Assembly: GCA_031269245.1 (NCBI GenBank)
Contig: JAISZL010000015.1
Coordinates: 1-60,120 of the forward strand
DNA: 60,120 nt
Direction of reading: 5' to 3'
Origin: Synergistaceae bacterium
GTDB taxonomy: Bacteria > Synergistota > Synergistia > Synergistales > Synergistaceae
The notes under the pieces were generated by a model. The model saw only the letters and a program-made list of their open reading frames with translations. It had not been told where the DNA came from and did not search any database. The position numbers and the translations under genes were made by a program. Position 1 is the stretch's first letter. Each line of letters opens with the position of its first letter. Positions 8,726 to 15,756 of the stretch are shown piece by piece.

Positions 8726-8754
8726 TTGTTCATTCCGGCGAATGGTGATATAAT
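8726..8754 (+). promoter_or_regulatory. Candidate sigma70-type promoter for the hydG operon
   Basis: TTGTTC (8726-8731) and a perfect TATAAT (8749-8754) are 17 bases apart. This would give a 5' leader of about 225 nt before the TM1266-like gene. Apart from the hairpin at 8930-8964, I see no gene between 8673 and 8984. Confidence 0.6.
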
Positions 8755-8929
8755 TGCGGCGTAGAGGTCATCATGTTCGAGGCGGCCCGCCTTTAGTTTG
8801 GTGATCTAACCATACGCAGGCCCTTTGTTTTCTCCGAGGATGCGTTTATCTTCGGCGAACTGAGGCGACATGTCATATTGATTAAAGATTTTGCGCCGCG
8901 TTTTGCGGGGTATGTCTTTGTTTTACATG

Positions 8930-8964
8930 TCGCGCTCGAGTTCGTCTCGGGCGCGATTTCGTTT
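8930..8964 (+). promoter_or_regulatory. GC-rich leader hairpin ahead of the TM1266-like gene
   Basis: TCGCGCTCGAG (8930-8940) pairs with CTCGGGCGCGA (8946-8956), with one mismatch and a 5-base loop, followed by TTTCGTTT. It could act as a weak terminator or attenuator within the leader of the hydrogenase maturation genes. No anti-structure was identified. Confidence 0.35.
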
Positions 8965-8984
8965 GCGGAAGGGGGGAATTGTTT

Positions 8985-9233
8985 TTGCGGAGGATAGCGT
9001 TCATTGGCGCGATTTTGGATGAGCCTGAGGCGTCGCAGGCCGAGTTCAACTCCGTGGTGTCGTCGTTCAGGGGGATAATCAGGAGCCGGTGCGGCAATCC
9101 GTTCCCGGAGAGCGTGGCCGTGATCTCGCTGGTCGCGATGGGCGAGCTCGACCAGATCAACGCCTTGACCGGGAGGCTGGGTCAGGTCCCGCACGTGCAG
9201 GTGAGGAGCGCGATATCGAAGAAGGAATTTTAA
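8985..9233 (+). CDS. TM1266-type putative iron-only hydrogenase system regulator
   Basis: This is an 82-residue NikR C-terminal/ACT-like domain. Segments NALTGRLGQVPHVQVRSAIS and RIAFIGAILDEPE correspond to the ferredoxin-like fold of Thermotoga TM1266, annotated as an iron-only hydrogenase system regulator because its gene sits beside hydrogenase maturation genes. Here it lies 29 bp upstream of hydG, which supports the call. No start ATG is available. I use the TTG at 8985, 7 bases after GGAAGGGGGG; a TTG at 8979 is too close to that site. There is no DNA-binding domain, so a regulatory mechanism is unproven. Confidence 0.8.
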   Translation: MRRIAFIGAILDEPEASQAEFNSVVSSFRGIIRSRCGNPFPESVAVISLVAMGELDQINALTGRLGQVPHVQVRSAISKKEF

Positions 9234-9262
9234 TAGAATAAATTATACAGGGGGGATTTTCT

Positions 9263-10639
9263 ATGGACATGAGGATCGATGCGTCGGTTGTCGAAAAAAT
9301 GTTGGAGGACTCCAGGGGGACCGGAGCGGGGAAGCTGGACGAGATATTGGACAGGGCTGAGTCCCTGCGGGGCCTCGAGCCGGAAGACGTGGCCTCGCTG
9401 CTGACGACGGACTCGCCTGAGCACCTGTCGCGGCTCTTCAGCGTCGCGGGACGTATCAAGGAGGAGATATACGGCGAGCGCGTCGTGATGTTCGCGCCGC
9501 TTTACATCAGCGACTACTGCGTCAATAAGTGCCAGTACTGCGGATACAGCTGCGGCAACGAGTTCCAGCGGAGACGCCTCACGATGGACGAGATCAGGGC
9601 GGAAGCCGAGATCTTGGAGCGCATGGGGCACAAGCGCCTCGCGCTGGAGGCCGGCGAGGATCCGGTCAACTGTCCCATCGACTACGTCCTTGACGCGATA
9701 CGCGCCGTCTACTCCATGAAATCGGGCCCGGGCGAGATCAGGCGGGTCAACGTGAATATCGCCGCCACCACGGAGGAGAACTTCAGAAAACTCCGCGACA
9801 TAGGCATAGGGACGTACATACTCTTTCAGGAGACGTACCACGAGCCGACGTACCTCGAGTTGCACCGCGCGGGGCCGAAGCGGGATTTCAACTACCACCT
9901 GACGGCGTTCGACAGGGCGATGCGCTCGGGCATCGACGACGTTGGGGGCGGGGTGCTCTTCGGACTTCACGACTGGAGGTTCGAGGTGTTGGGCCTCATG
10001 TTGCACAACCGGCACCTCGACCGCACGTACGGCGCGGGATTTCACACCATATCCTCGCCGCGGCTGTGCCCTGCCGAGGGGATGGACCTGTCGGAGTACG
10101 ACGACCTCCTGAGCGACGAGGATTTCAAGCGCGTCGTGGCCACCATAAGGATCGCGGTGCCCTACACGGGGATGATAATTTCGACGCGGGAGTCCGCTGA
10201 GATGCGCCGCGAGCTGATACGCATCGGTATATCGCAGGTCAGCGGAGGGTCGAGCGTCGAGGTCGGCGGGTACTCACTGCGTGAGGAGGGGGGCGAGCAG
10301 TTCGAGGTCGCAGACAAACGCAGCGCCATGGATGTGATGAGATGGCTGATGGACGAGAGGCTCGTGCCGAGCTTCTGCACCGCGTGCTATCGCAAGGGGC
10401 GCACTGGGGATCGCTTCATGTCGCTCGCGAAGAGCGGCAACATCAAGAACGTCTGTCTGCCGAACGCGCTCATGACGCTCTGCGAGTACATGATGGACTA
10501 CGGCGACGACGCGTTCAGGCTGCAGGCATCGTCACTTATAGAGAGCAATATCCCGAGGATAAAGAACGAACGCATGAGGACGCTGACGAAGGGCAACATC
10601 GAGAAGATCAAGGGCGGGGCGCGCGACCTGTTCGTGTAG
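9263..10639 (+). CDS. hydG: [FeFe]-hydrogenase H-cluster radical SAM maturase HydG
   Basis: This is a 458-residue radical SAM enzyme. The CxxxCxxC cluster motif is CVNKCQYCG near residues 85-93. The C-terminal domain carries FCTACYRKGRTGDRFM and the LCEYMMDYGDD stretch, the second cluster region that separates HydG from ThiH. HydG cleaves tyrosine to make CO and cyanide ligands for the H-cluster as an iron synthon. The N-terminal radical SAM/TIM barrel is followed by the BATS-like region, and the length is normal. ACAGGGGGG precedes the ATG. HydE, HydF and the hydrogenase itself are not in this window and must be elsewhere. Confidence 0.95.
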   Translation: MDMRIDASVVEKMLEDSRGTGAGKLDEILDRAESLRGLEPEDVASLLTTDSPEHLSRLFSVAGRIKEEIYGERVVMFAPLYISDYCVNKCQYCGYSCGNEFQRRRLTMDEIRAEAEILERMGHKRLALEAGEDPVNCPIDYVLDAIRAVYSMKSGPGEIRRVNVNIAATTEENFRKLRDIGIGTYILFQETYHEPTYLELHRAGPKRDFNYHLTAFDRAMRSGIDDVGGGVLFGLHDWRFEVLGLMLHNRHLDRTYGAGFHTISSPRLCPAEGMDLSEYDDLLSDEDFKRVVATIRIAVPYTGMIISTRESAEMRRELIRIGISQVSGGSSVEVGGYSLREEGGEQFEVADKRSAMDVMRWLMDERLVPSFCTACYRKGRTGDRFMSLAKSGNIKNVCLPNALMTLCEYMMDYGDDAFRLQASSLIESNIPRIKNERMRTLTKGNIEKIKGGARDLFV

Positions 10640-10642
10640 CGA

Positions 10643-10670
10643 TTGACTTGTGGCGCTCCTTGCTGATATT
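10643..10670 (+). promoter_or_regulatory. Candidate promoter for the MBL-fold gene
   Basis: TTGACT (10643-10648) begins 4 bases after the hydG stop. TGATAT (10664-10669), with an upstream TGC making an extended -10, lies 15 bases further; the alternative GATATT gives 16 bases. Initiation here would place the ATG at 10731, not the earlier GTG at 10650, as the start of the next protein. Confidence 0.4.
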
Positions 10671-10730
10671 CTCGCAAGAGTTCGGGAAGGGGTGCGAGCG
10701 GTTGAATATGTACGTGCGCGTTTCCAAAAA

Positions 10731-11600
10731 ATGACGCGCGGGCGGGTAAGGACGAAAAAATCGGCCATATTTCGTGCTGTATTGCTTATCATAGCCGGCG
10801 TGTTTTTCGCGGCGGTGCAGGTGCGGTTTTGGGACGACGGCCTTTCGTTTTACGCGTTCGACGTCGGGCAGGGAGACTCGTTCCTGTTTCGCTTTCCCGG
10901 AGGGGAGAACGTGCTGATTGACGCCGGCACGAGGCGTTCCGCCGACAGGCTGACGGCGAAGCTGCGCTCGCTGGGTGTGGAAAAGATAGACATCCTGGTC
11001 GCCTCCCACCCTCACGAGGACCACATCGGAGGAATGGTCTCCGTCATCGACGCGTTTGCCATCGGCAAGATATGGGACAGCGGGTATAATCACGGTTCGT
11101 CTGTGCAGCGGGCGATGCTCGAGCGAGCGCGGGAGAGGAATATACGCTTCGGGCGCCCGAGGGCCGGTTTCACTGAGTCACTTTCCGGCGCCAGGATCGA
11201 GGTCCTGGCGCCGGAAAGACCCATTTCCGGCACGGAGAGCGACGCGAACAACAACTCCCTAGTGCTGAGGGTCGTATACGGTGACGTGACGTTTCTGATG
11301 ACCGGCGACATAGAGGAAGAGGGGCGGGCGCTCGTCGGCAGGTTCCCCAGAGCGTCGGTGCTGAAGGCGTCGCACCACGGGAGCCGCAACGGGACCGACG
11401 CCAGACTTCTCCGGGAGGTGTCGCCCGACGTCGCCATCCTGAGTTGCGGGCGTGGGAACCCCTATGGGCATCCGCACCGGGAGACGATGAGGCTGTTCCG
11501 CGAGTTCGGGGTCAAGACGTACTCCACCGAGGGGGGCGATATAAAGATAGTCTCCGACGGCAAAAAGTACGAGGTAGAGGCGAGAGGGGCCGGGAAATGA
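10731..11600 (+). CDS. ComEC/Rec2-like metallo-beta-lactamase fold hydrolase
   Basis: This is a 289-residue protein. An N-terminal hydrophobic segment (AIFRAVLLIIAGVFFAAVQV) is followed by an MBL domain. Visible motifs are FDVGQGDSFLF, LIDAG, the metal-binding HPHEDHIGG, FLMTGDIEEEG, LKASHHGSRNG and ILSCGRGNPYGHPH. This is the pattern of the C-terminal domain of the DNA uptake protein ComEC, here as a stand-alone, membrane-anchored or secreted enzyme. Such proteins are candidate periplasmic nucleases or phosphodiesterases. The frame is open from a GTG at 10650, but the ATG at 10731 sits just before the anchor and fits the promoter at 10643-10670. The stop overlaps the start of the next gene by four bases, so the two are coupled. 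Confidence 0.85.
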   Translation: MTRGRVRTKKSAIFRAVLLIIAGVFFAAVQVRFWDDGLSFYAFDVGQGDSFLFRFPGGENVLIDAGTRRSADRLTAKLRSLGVEKIDILVASHPHEDHIGGMVSVIDAFAIGKIWDSGYNHGSSVQRAMLERARERNIRFGRPRAGFTESLSGARIEVLAPERPISGTESDANNNSLVLRVVYGDVTFLMTGDIEEEGRALVGRFPRASVLKASHHGSRNGTDARLLREVSPDVAILSCGRGNPYGHPHRETMRLFREFGVKTYSTEGGDIKIVSDGKKYEVEARGAGK

Positions 11601-11821
11601 GCGAAATCCATCTTTTCGTGGACCGGGTGGAGAGCGGCATAGCGACGCTGCTGGCCGCGTCTCCGTGGGACGGCGAGGTCAAGGTGCGCTCGGACATGCT
11701 CCCCACCGGGGCGCGGGAGGGGACGTGGCTTTGCGCGTCCTTGGCGGTGGATGCGCACAAGAGGGAGGAAACGGCGCGAGACATCGACGCACTGATGAAC
11801 GAACTGGGCGACTCACCGTGA
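11597..11821 (+). CDS. DUF3006 domain protein
   Basis: This is a 74-residue protein that starts in an ATGA overlap with the MBL-fold gene. It begins HLFVDRVESGIATLLA and continues with a small beta-barrel-like sequence with an acidic/basic C terminus, as in DUF3006 proteins. Those genes are typically found directly beside ComEC-like MBL hydrolases in Firmicutes. A role as a small partner or regulator of the hydrolase is inferred from this coupling; no activity is known. Confidence 0.75.
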   Translation: MSEIHLFVDRVESGIATLLAASPWDGEVKVRSDMLPTGAREGTWLCASLAVDAHKREETARDIDALMNELGDSP

Positions 11822-11896
11822 GAGGTCATTAAAAATACGCCGGACGTCCCGACAGGGCAAAATCCAGTCGAATGTCCCCGAATATCGGCATTCCTC

Positions 11897-11926
11897 TGTA
11901 CAAGATAGCTGAATTATACGATAATT
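11897..11926 (+). promoter_or_regulatory. Promoter with overlapping PerR/Fur-like palindrome
   Basis: TGTACA (11897-11902) and GATAAT (11920-11925) are 17 bases apart. The -10 lies inside a perfect inverted repeat, AATTAT-acg-ATAATT (11912-11926), similar to PerR or Fur boxes. Binding of the downstream Fur-family protein here would block its own transcription. This is an inference from sequence and position. Confidence 0.5.
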
Positions 11927-11986
11927 AAAACGATAACGATTTAAAACAGCGTATATCCGATGGATGTATGGAGGAGGTTGATAGGG

Positions 11987-12424
11987 GTGACTGTCGACGA
12001 GGGGATAAAATATCTGCAAAGCTCAGGGGCGAAGATCACCGAGACGCGAGTCGCGATAATGCGGTCGCTGGAGGACAGGTGTGACCATCCTTCGGCGGAG
12101 CAGCTTTTCATCGAGCTGAAGCCGAAGCACCCTACGCTCTCGATAGCGACGGTGTACAGCACGACGCAGCTTCTTGCCAAGGCATCGTTGCTGCGCATCC
12201 TGTCCATAGACGAGAAGAAGGTTTATTTCGATCCGAACCTGGAACCACATGGACACTTTCTGTGCAAGTCGTGCAAGAGGGTGTTCGACGTCCCTGTTGA
12301 CTTCGACGCGGTCTTCGAGTTCGACGCCCCGTCGTGCATATCGTCGGTGGACACCGCTGACGTGTTCTATTACGGCCTCTGCGTGAAGTGCGACACCAGA
12401 CGCCGGACGACCTCGAAGGGGTAG
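11987..12424 (+). CDS. Fur-family metalloregulator (PerR-like)
   Basis: This is a 145-residue Fur-family repressor. It has a winged-helix domain (TETRVAIMRSLEDRCDHPSAEQ, then LSIATVYSTTQLL, the usual recognition helix region) and a C-terminal dimerisation/metal domain with HGHFLCKSCKRVFDV and the second CxxC, CVKC. The two CxxC pairs would hold a structural zinc. The PHGHFLCKSC pattern and the upstream box favour a PerR-type peroxide/iron sensor, but Fur proper is not excluded. I choose the GTG at 11987, 9 bases after GGAGGAGG (11970-11977); an ATG at 11960 lies upstream of this strong site. It is followed 21 bp later by the CPBP protease gene. Confidence 0.88.
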   Translation: MTVDEGIKYLQSSGAKITETRVAIMRSLEDRCDHPSAEQLFIELKPKHPTLSIATVYSTTQLLAKASLLRILSIDEKKVYFDPNLEPHGHFLCKSCKRVFDVPVDFDAVFEFDAPSCISSVDTADVFYYGLCVKCDTRRRTTSKG

Positions 12425-12445
12425 GGGCGGCCAGAAGATCGGGAC

Positions 12446-13030
12446 ATGGAATTTATTAAAAAAAATATAATCCCCACCGCGGTTGGGCTGATCTTCATAT
12501 ACGCTCCTTTCCTGTGGTGCAAGCTGAGGCGCGAGTCTCCCGAGTCCTACGGGCTGTCGTGGACGCCGGACAGGCGCGGTTTGCGCGAGTGCCTGGCGAT
12601 AACGGGGGTGGTTCTGATCCCTCTCACTTGCGTGTCGCTCGCTTGGCCCCTGGAGACCCTGCCGAGGAGCAGTTCCCTGTGGCGGAGCGTGAACTTGGCC
12701 GCGTCCGGGGTCGCGGCGGCCATAATAGAGGAAATTTTTTACAGGGGATGGATACAGCCGCTCTTGAGGAAGAGGTTTTCGGCACTCTGGTCGATAGCCT
12801 TCACCAGCTCGATCTTCGCGATGTCGCACGTCTTCGTGGCGAGTGCCCCTTTTCTCTTCGCCGTCTTCGTCCCTGGTTGCGTGATGGGCTTTCTGAGGGA
12901 GAGGCACGGCAACATATCGACCTCCACGCTGTTTCACGCGGCTGGCAACCTCTGGGCGATATGGTTCGCTCCCCTTGTGTGGCCGTCCATGGGCGCCATC
13001 GTACAAAAAATGTTCGAGCTGCGGTTTTAG
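12446..13030 (+). CDS. CPBP-family glutamic intramembrane protease (candidate Synerg-CTERM sorting protease)
   Basis: This is a 194-residue integral membrane protein with the three CPBP (CAAX/bacteriocin-processing) motifs: EEIFYRG at about residues 95-101, FAMSH (FxxxH) near 124-128 and HAAGN (HxxxN) near 165-169. These supply the catalytic glutamate and the histidines and asparagine within the membrane. A CPBP protease has been proposed as the processing enzyme (MrtS) for Synerg-CTERM proteins, similar to myxosortase for MYXO-CTERM. Two Synerg-CTERM proteins are encoded in this window, so this gene is a good candidate, but other CPBP paralogues in the genome could fill that role. A secreted protein gene follows 20 bp downstream. 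Confidence 0.8.
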   Translation: MEFIKKNIIPTAVGLIFIYAPFLWCKLRRESPESYGLSWTPDRRGLRECLAITGVVLIPLTCVSLAWPLETLPRSSSLWRSVNLAASGVAAAIIEEIFYRGWIQPLLRKRFSALWSIAFTSSIFAMSHVFVASAPFLFAVFVPGCVMGFLRERHGNISTSTLFHAAGNLWAIWFAPLVWPSMGAIVQKMFELRF

Positions 13031-13050
13031 CCGCTGGAGGAGGGGGTGTC

Positions 13051-14133
13051 ATGAGGATGAAACTGCCGTATTCACTGGCCGCGGCCGCGTTTTTTTTCGC
13101 GTGCGCCGCGCTGCTGTGCGGCGAGTCGCGCGCGTCGGGCGAGACTCGCCCGCTCTACGAGGTCTCGATTCCGTTCGAGGAGGGTGGAGTCGTTCGCGCC
13201 CTCCTGCCCGACGGGCGGGAATTCGTCCTGGGGCGAGTGGTCAAGCTGCCCGAACGCACGAGGTGGCCGAGCTACACGGCCAGCGCGTGGGGGAGTCCAG
13301 GTACGGTGACAGCGTCGGCGGTGAACGCCGTTCACATACTGATTGGCGTCGAATCCGGCAAGGGCCGCACGATGAGCGTCATACCCGCGGAGACCATAGC
13401 GCCGGCCGCCGGGCCGGGAGCGGCCGTCGTGCTTGACTGCAAGGGCGGTACGTCGTTCTTCGGCGCGTGGGCCCCTCCGGCCGGCACCCCTCTCTTTGTC
13501 AGGAGAGAGGGTTTACCGTTGCGCTCCATCGAGGACGGTCTGCCGGAGAGAGGAGACGAGCTGATCCTCAAGGTGAGCGAGGGGGACATTCCCTACATGG
13601 TGGAGTTCGAGAACAGGCCAGGAGGGCGGGTGATTGCCTGGAGCGCCTCCCGCGCGGAGATCGCGGCCAGGGTCGTGAGGCCGCTGGGAGGGACGGGGCG
13701 TTTCGAGGGGACGCTGTATCAGGGCCCGGGCCGCATACGTGCCAACCACTCCGGGGTAATAGACATAAGCACGTCGAGGTACGGATCAATCGGAGGGTTT
13801 CAGATAATTCCGTGGGACCACGCGCTGAGCTCGCCCGAGATGCAGGGATCGTGGCAGATGACGCAGTGGATGATCATCGCTCACCCCGACGGACGCTCCA
13901 TGATGGGCGGCACGGAGCCGCTCTTCGCTGGGGGGCTCGTGCCCGGCACGCAAGCTGGGGAGTCGCTGTGGGACATATGGTCGACTTACGGCAGGAAACC
14001 GCTGGTAATAGCCCGCATCGACGGCGGGCCGTGGGAGAGTTTGCCGGTGGCATCAGGCAGGGACGACGGCGTGCTGAAGAGCGTGACTCATCTTAGGATC
14101 TACTTCCCCCGATCTAAGGAACCCCGTCATTAA
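13051..14133 (+). CDS. Secreted protein of unknown function
   Basis: This is a 360-residue protein with a clear signal peptide (MKLPYSLAAAAFFFACAALL, cleavage near SRASG). The ATG at 13051 has a very strong GGAGGAGGGGG upstream. The frame is open much further upstream, but that part only overlaps the protease gene. The mature protein appears beta-rich, with Gly-, Arg- and Glu-rich loops and segments such as GRFEGTLYQGPGRI and GGFQIIPWDHAL. I do not recognise a family, and there is no Synerg-CTERM tail. Being 20 bp behind the CPBP protease gene, it could be functionally linked to envelope processing. An inverted repeat spans its stop codon. Confidence 0.8.
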   Translation: MRMKLPYSLAAAAFFFACAALLCGESRASGETRPLYEVSIPFEEGGVVRALLPDGREFVLGRVVKLPERTRWPSYTASAWGSPGTVTASAVNAVHILIGVESGKGRTMSVIPAETIAPAAGPGAAVVLDCKGGTSFFGAWAPPAGTPLFVRREGLPLRSIEDGLPERGDELILKVSEGDIPYMVEFENRPGGRVIAWSASRAEIAARVVRPLGGTGRFEGTLYQGPGRIRANHSGVIDISTSRYGSIGGFQIIPWDHALSSPEMQGSWQMTQWMIIAHPDGRSMMGGTEPLFAGGLVPGTQAGESLWDIWSTYGRKPLVIARIDGGPWESLPVASGRDDGVLKSVTHLRIYFPRSKEPRH

Positions 14134-14159
14134 AATCCCTCAACTTTAGGTCCTTAGAT
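14112..14159. repeat. 9-bp inverted repeat across the end of the secreted-protein gene
   Basis: ATCTAAGGA at 14112-14120 is perfectly repeated in inverse as TCCTTAGAT at 14151-14159, flanking the stop codon at 14131-14133. No T-run follows, so its role as a terminator is doubtful. It may protect the 3' end of the transcript. Confidence 0.35.
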
Positions 14160-14217
14160 TGCAAATCGGTTTTAGTTTCCGGCTCGTCATCAGACAGCGC
14201 GCCGCGCTGAAAAAGTC

Positions 14218-14342
14218 GATCTCCCGCGGGAGGCCCAGCGCTCCCGTGGCACCCGAAGAGGTTTGCTTACCGCTGCTTCCTTCCGGACCTGACGGGGTTC
14301 GCAATTCTTCGCCGCATGGGACTGAGCCTCCGGCGGGAGATC
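14218..14342 (-). ncRNA. ffs: Signal recognition particle RNA (4.5S-like, small bacterial type)
   Basis: The minus strand carries the hallmark apical loop of SRP RNA, GTCAGGTCCGGAAGGAAGCA, with AGCGGTAAGC following. The outer ends pair: GATCTCCCGC at the 5' end with GCGGGAGATC at the 3' end, and GGAGGC with GCCTCC inside. This makes a single long hairpin of about 125 nt without an Alu domain. A good promoter lies upstream at 14357-14385, so the true 5' end is probably near 14350. The RNA is followed by GACTTTTTC, which with the terminal helix may form the terminator. SRP RNA binds Ffh (domain helix 8) and directs membrane protein insertion. Confidence 0.93.
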
Positions 14343-14356
14343 GAAACGCGCCCGTT

Positions 14357-14385
14357 ATGTTACCACGCATCGGACGGGCTGGCAA
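14357..14385 (-). promoter_or_regulatory. sigma70-type promoter of the SRP RNA gene
   Basis: On the minus strand TTGCCA (14380-14385) and TAACAT (14357-14362) are separated by 17 bases. The predicted start lies about 7 bases before the 5' end of the SRP RNA helix. Confidence 0.6.
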
Positions 14386-14432
14386 GGTGCGGGGCAGCAC
14401 GTTGCCGAGGCTCGTGCCGTCCGATGCGTTTT

Positions 14433-14534
14433 ATGCCAATTTGAAATCAAAGGCCTGAAGGGTGAAGCGTTAAAGCAGATCTGGGCAGCCGCTGGAGCCG
14501 CATCAAAAACAGCCCGTTGACCGCGACTTGGTAT
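14433..14534 (+). repeat. Full-length ~101-bp dispersed repeat
   Basis: This element begins ATGCCAATT, contains AGGCCTGAAGGGTGAAG and ends in a diverged form of AATTGGCAT (ACTTGGTAT). It aligns along its length with 27558-27658 and, in inverse, with 47648-47749 and 55063-55143. It carries no open reading frame of note. It separates the SRP RNA promoter from the pil promoters. Confidence 0.75.
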
Positions 14535-14546
14535 TAGCTGTATTTT

Positions 14547-14575
14547 TTGACAATATCCGGTCTCTCTGTGATATT
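14547..14575 (+). promoter_or_regulatory. Distal pil-operon promoter
   Basis: A perfect TTGACA (14547-14552) is followed after 17 bases by GATATT (14570-14575), preceded by TGT, an extended -10. It starts with the same 10 bases (TTGACAATAT) as the second promoter 104 bp downstream. Confidence 0.6.
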
Positions 14576-14650
14576 ATGTATATGGTGCGCGGCGTGCGTT
14601 GAAGTCCAAAAAACAAAAACAAGAGGATAATAAATCCACGCAGGGGTTTC

Positions 14651-14679
14651 TTGACAATATCTCCCCGCCGTGATTATAT
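14651..14679 (+). promoter_or_regulatory. Proximal pil-operon promoter
   Basis: A perfect TTGACA (14651-14656) and TTATAT (14674-14679), 17 bases apart, with an extended -10 TGA. It precedes the pilM-like start at 14791 by about 105 bases. The remaining leader bases show no other gene. Confidence 0.65.
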
Positions 14680-14790
14680 CAATACGTGTAAATGTAGTAC
14701 TTTTATATAGTATATTAAGAAATGTTTATCCGGCATCAAGGGCTGAGTGCTTTTGCGATTGTAAGCCATGCGGCCAAAGGGGGCACCCAT

Positions 14791-15753
14791 ATGGGATTGA
14801 TTGGCAGACAAGAGGGAAGGACCAGAGCGGGGCTTTTCATATTCGGCGGAGTGATGCAATACGTTGTGCTCTCCAGGCAGGGAAACAAGTCGTACAAACT
14901 CGAAGAGTGCGTTGATACCCCGTACGACGCTGGTTCGATGGGAGGGGAGCTTTTCGCGAGCCAGGAGGTCGTGGAGGATAATCTGAAAACCCTTAAAAAG
15001 CATGTGGGGCGGAAGTGGGCTGACAATGTATATGCCGGTATCCAATCGAAGGACGTGCTGCTCCGGACCGTCGAACTGCCGCAGATGGATTTCGCGGACT
15101 TGAAGGAATCCTTCAGGTTCGAATTCGATAGATTCTTCCCCATACCCGTGGATGAGGCCATATACGATGTGGCTCTTTTGGAGCGCCCGGCGGATGATGA
15201 CGTCGTGCAGGCCGCGATGTCACAGTGCATCGCGGTAGCGGTCAGGAACGCGACGGTCGAGAACCTTATGCTTGGCGCCGGCCGCATCGGCTTGAGGCTG
15301 AGCGGCATAGAACCCTCGCCGGTCGCCTCACTGAGGTGCCTTATGGGCCCGGTCGCTCCGTCAGGGTTCAACATCTACGCGCTCGCTGGGATCGTCAGCA
15401 GCATAATAGTCGCGGCCTACAGGGACAATGGGATAGTTTACAGGAACACGACGCAGTCGTTCGCGGCTGATGACCCCACAGGCAAAAACATCGAAAACTT
15501 CACGCGCGATTTGCAGGCGACGATCAAATTCGCCGCGACTCAGATGAGGGGGTTTGCGACGGACAAGGTATATGTCGGCGGATATGGGCTGACGCATGGA
15601 ACAGCTCTGAAGGCGAGCCTGGAGGAGACGGCCAACATTCCTGTGGAGATGGTGAACCCGTGGGAGACGTGGTCCATCAGCAATCAACCCAAGCAAGTCT
15701 ACGGCTGGGAAGTGGCGATTGGTTTGGCTCTTCGGCCTTCGGGGGTGAAATAG
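14791..15753 (+). CDS. pilM: Type IV pilus inner-membrane platform ATPase-like protein PilM
   Basis: This is a 320-residue actin-like (FtsA/PilM-type) cytoplasmic protein. The N-terminal half has the ELPQMDFADLKESFRFEFDRFFPIP segment, and the second half has GFNIYALAGIVSSIIVAAYRDNG followed by VYVGGYG, matching the phosphate and nucleotide loops of PilM. PilM binds the N terminus of PilN and links the cytoplasmic motor to the alignment complex. The start at ATG 14791 has AAAGGGGG 8 bases upstream; an ATG at 14722 would add 23 residues without a ribosome site. It is the first gene of the pilMNOPQ-like operon. Confidence 0.82.
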   Translation: MGLIGRQEGRTRAGLFIFGGVMQYVVLSRQGNKSYKLEECVDTPYDAGSMGGELFASQEVVEDNLKTLKKHVGRKWADNVYAGIQSKDVLLRTVELPQMDFADLKESFRFEFDRFFPIPVDEAIYDVALLERPADDDVVQAAMSQCIAVAVRNATVENLMLGAGRIGLRLSGIEPSPVASLRCLMGPVAPSGFNIYALAGIVSSIIVAAYRDNGIVYRNTTQSFAADDPTGKNIENFTRDLQATIKFAATQMRGFATDKVYVGGYGLTHGTALKASLEETANIPVEMVNPWETWSISNQPKQVYGWEVAIGLALRPSGVK

Positions 15754-15756
15754 CTT

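Noticed and set aside
12514-13050. Upstream extension of the secreted protein at 13051
   Set aside because: The frame is open but overlaps the CPBP protease gene in another frame; a signal peptide and a very strong ribosome site mark 13051 as the start.
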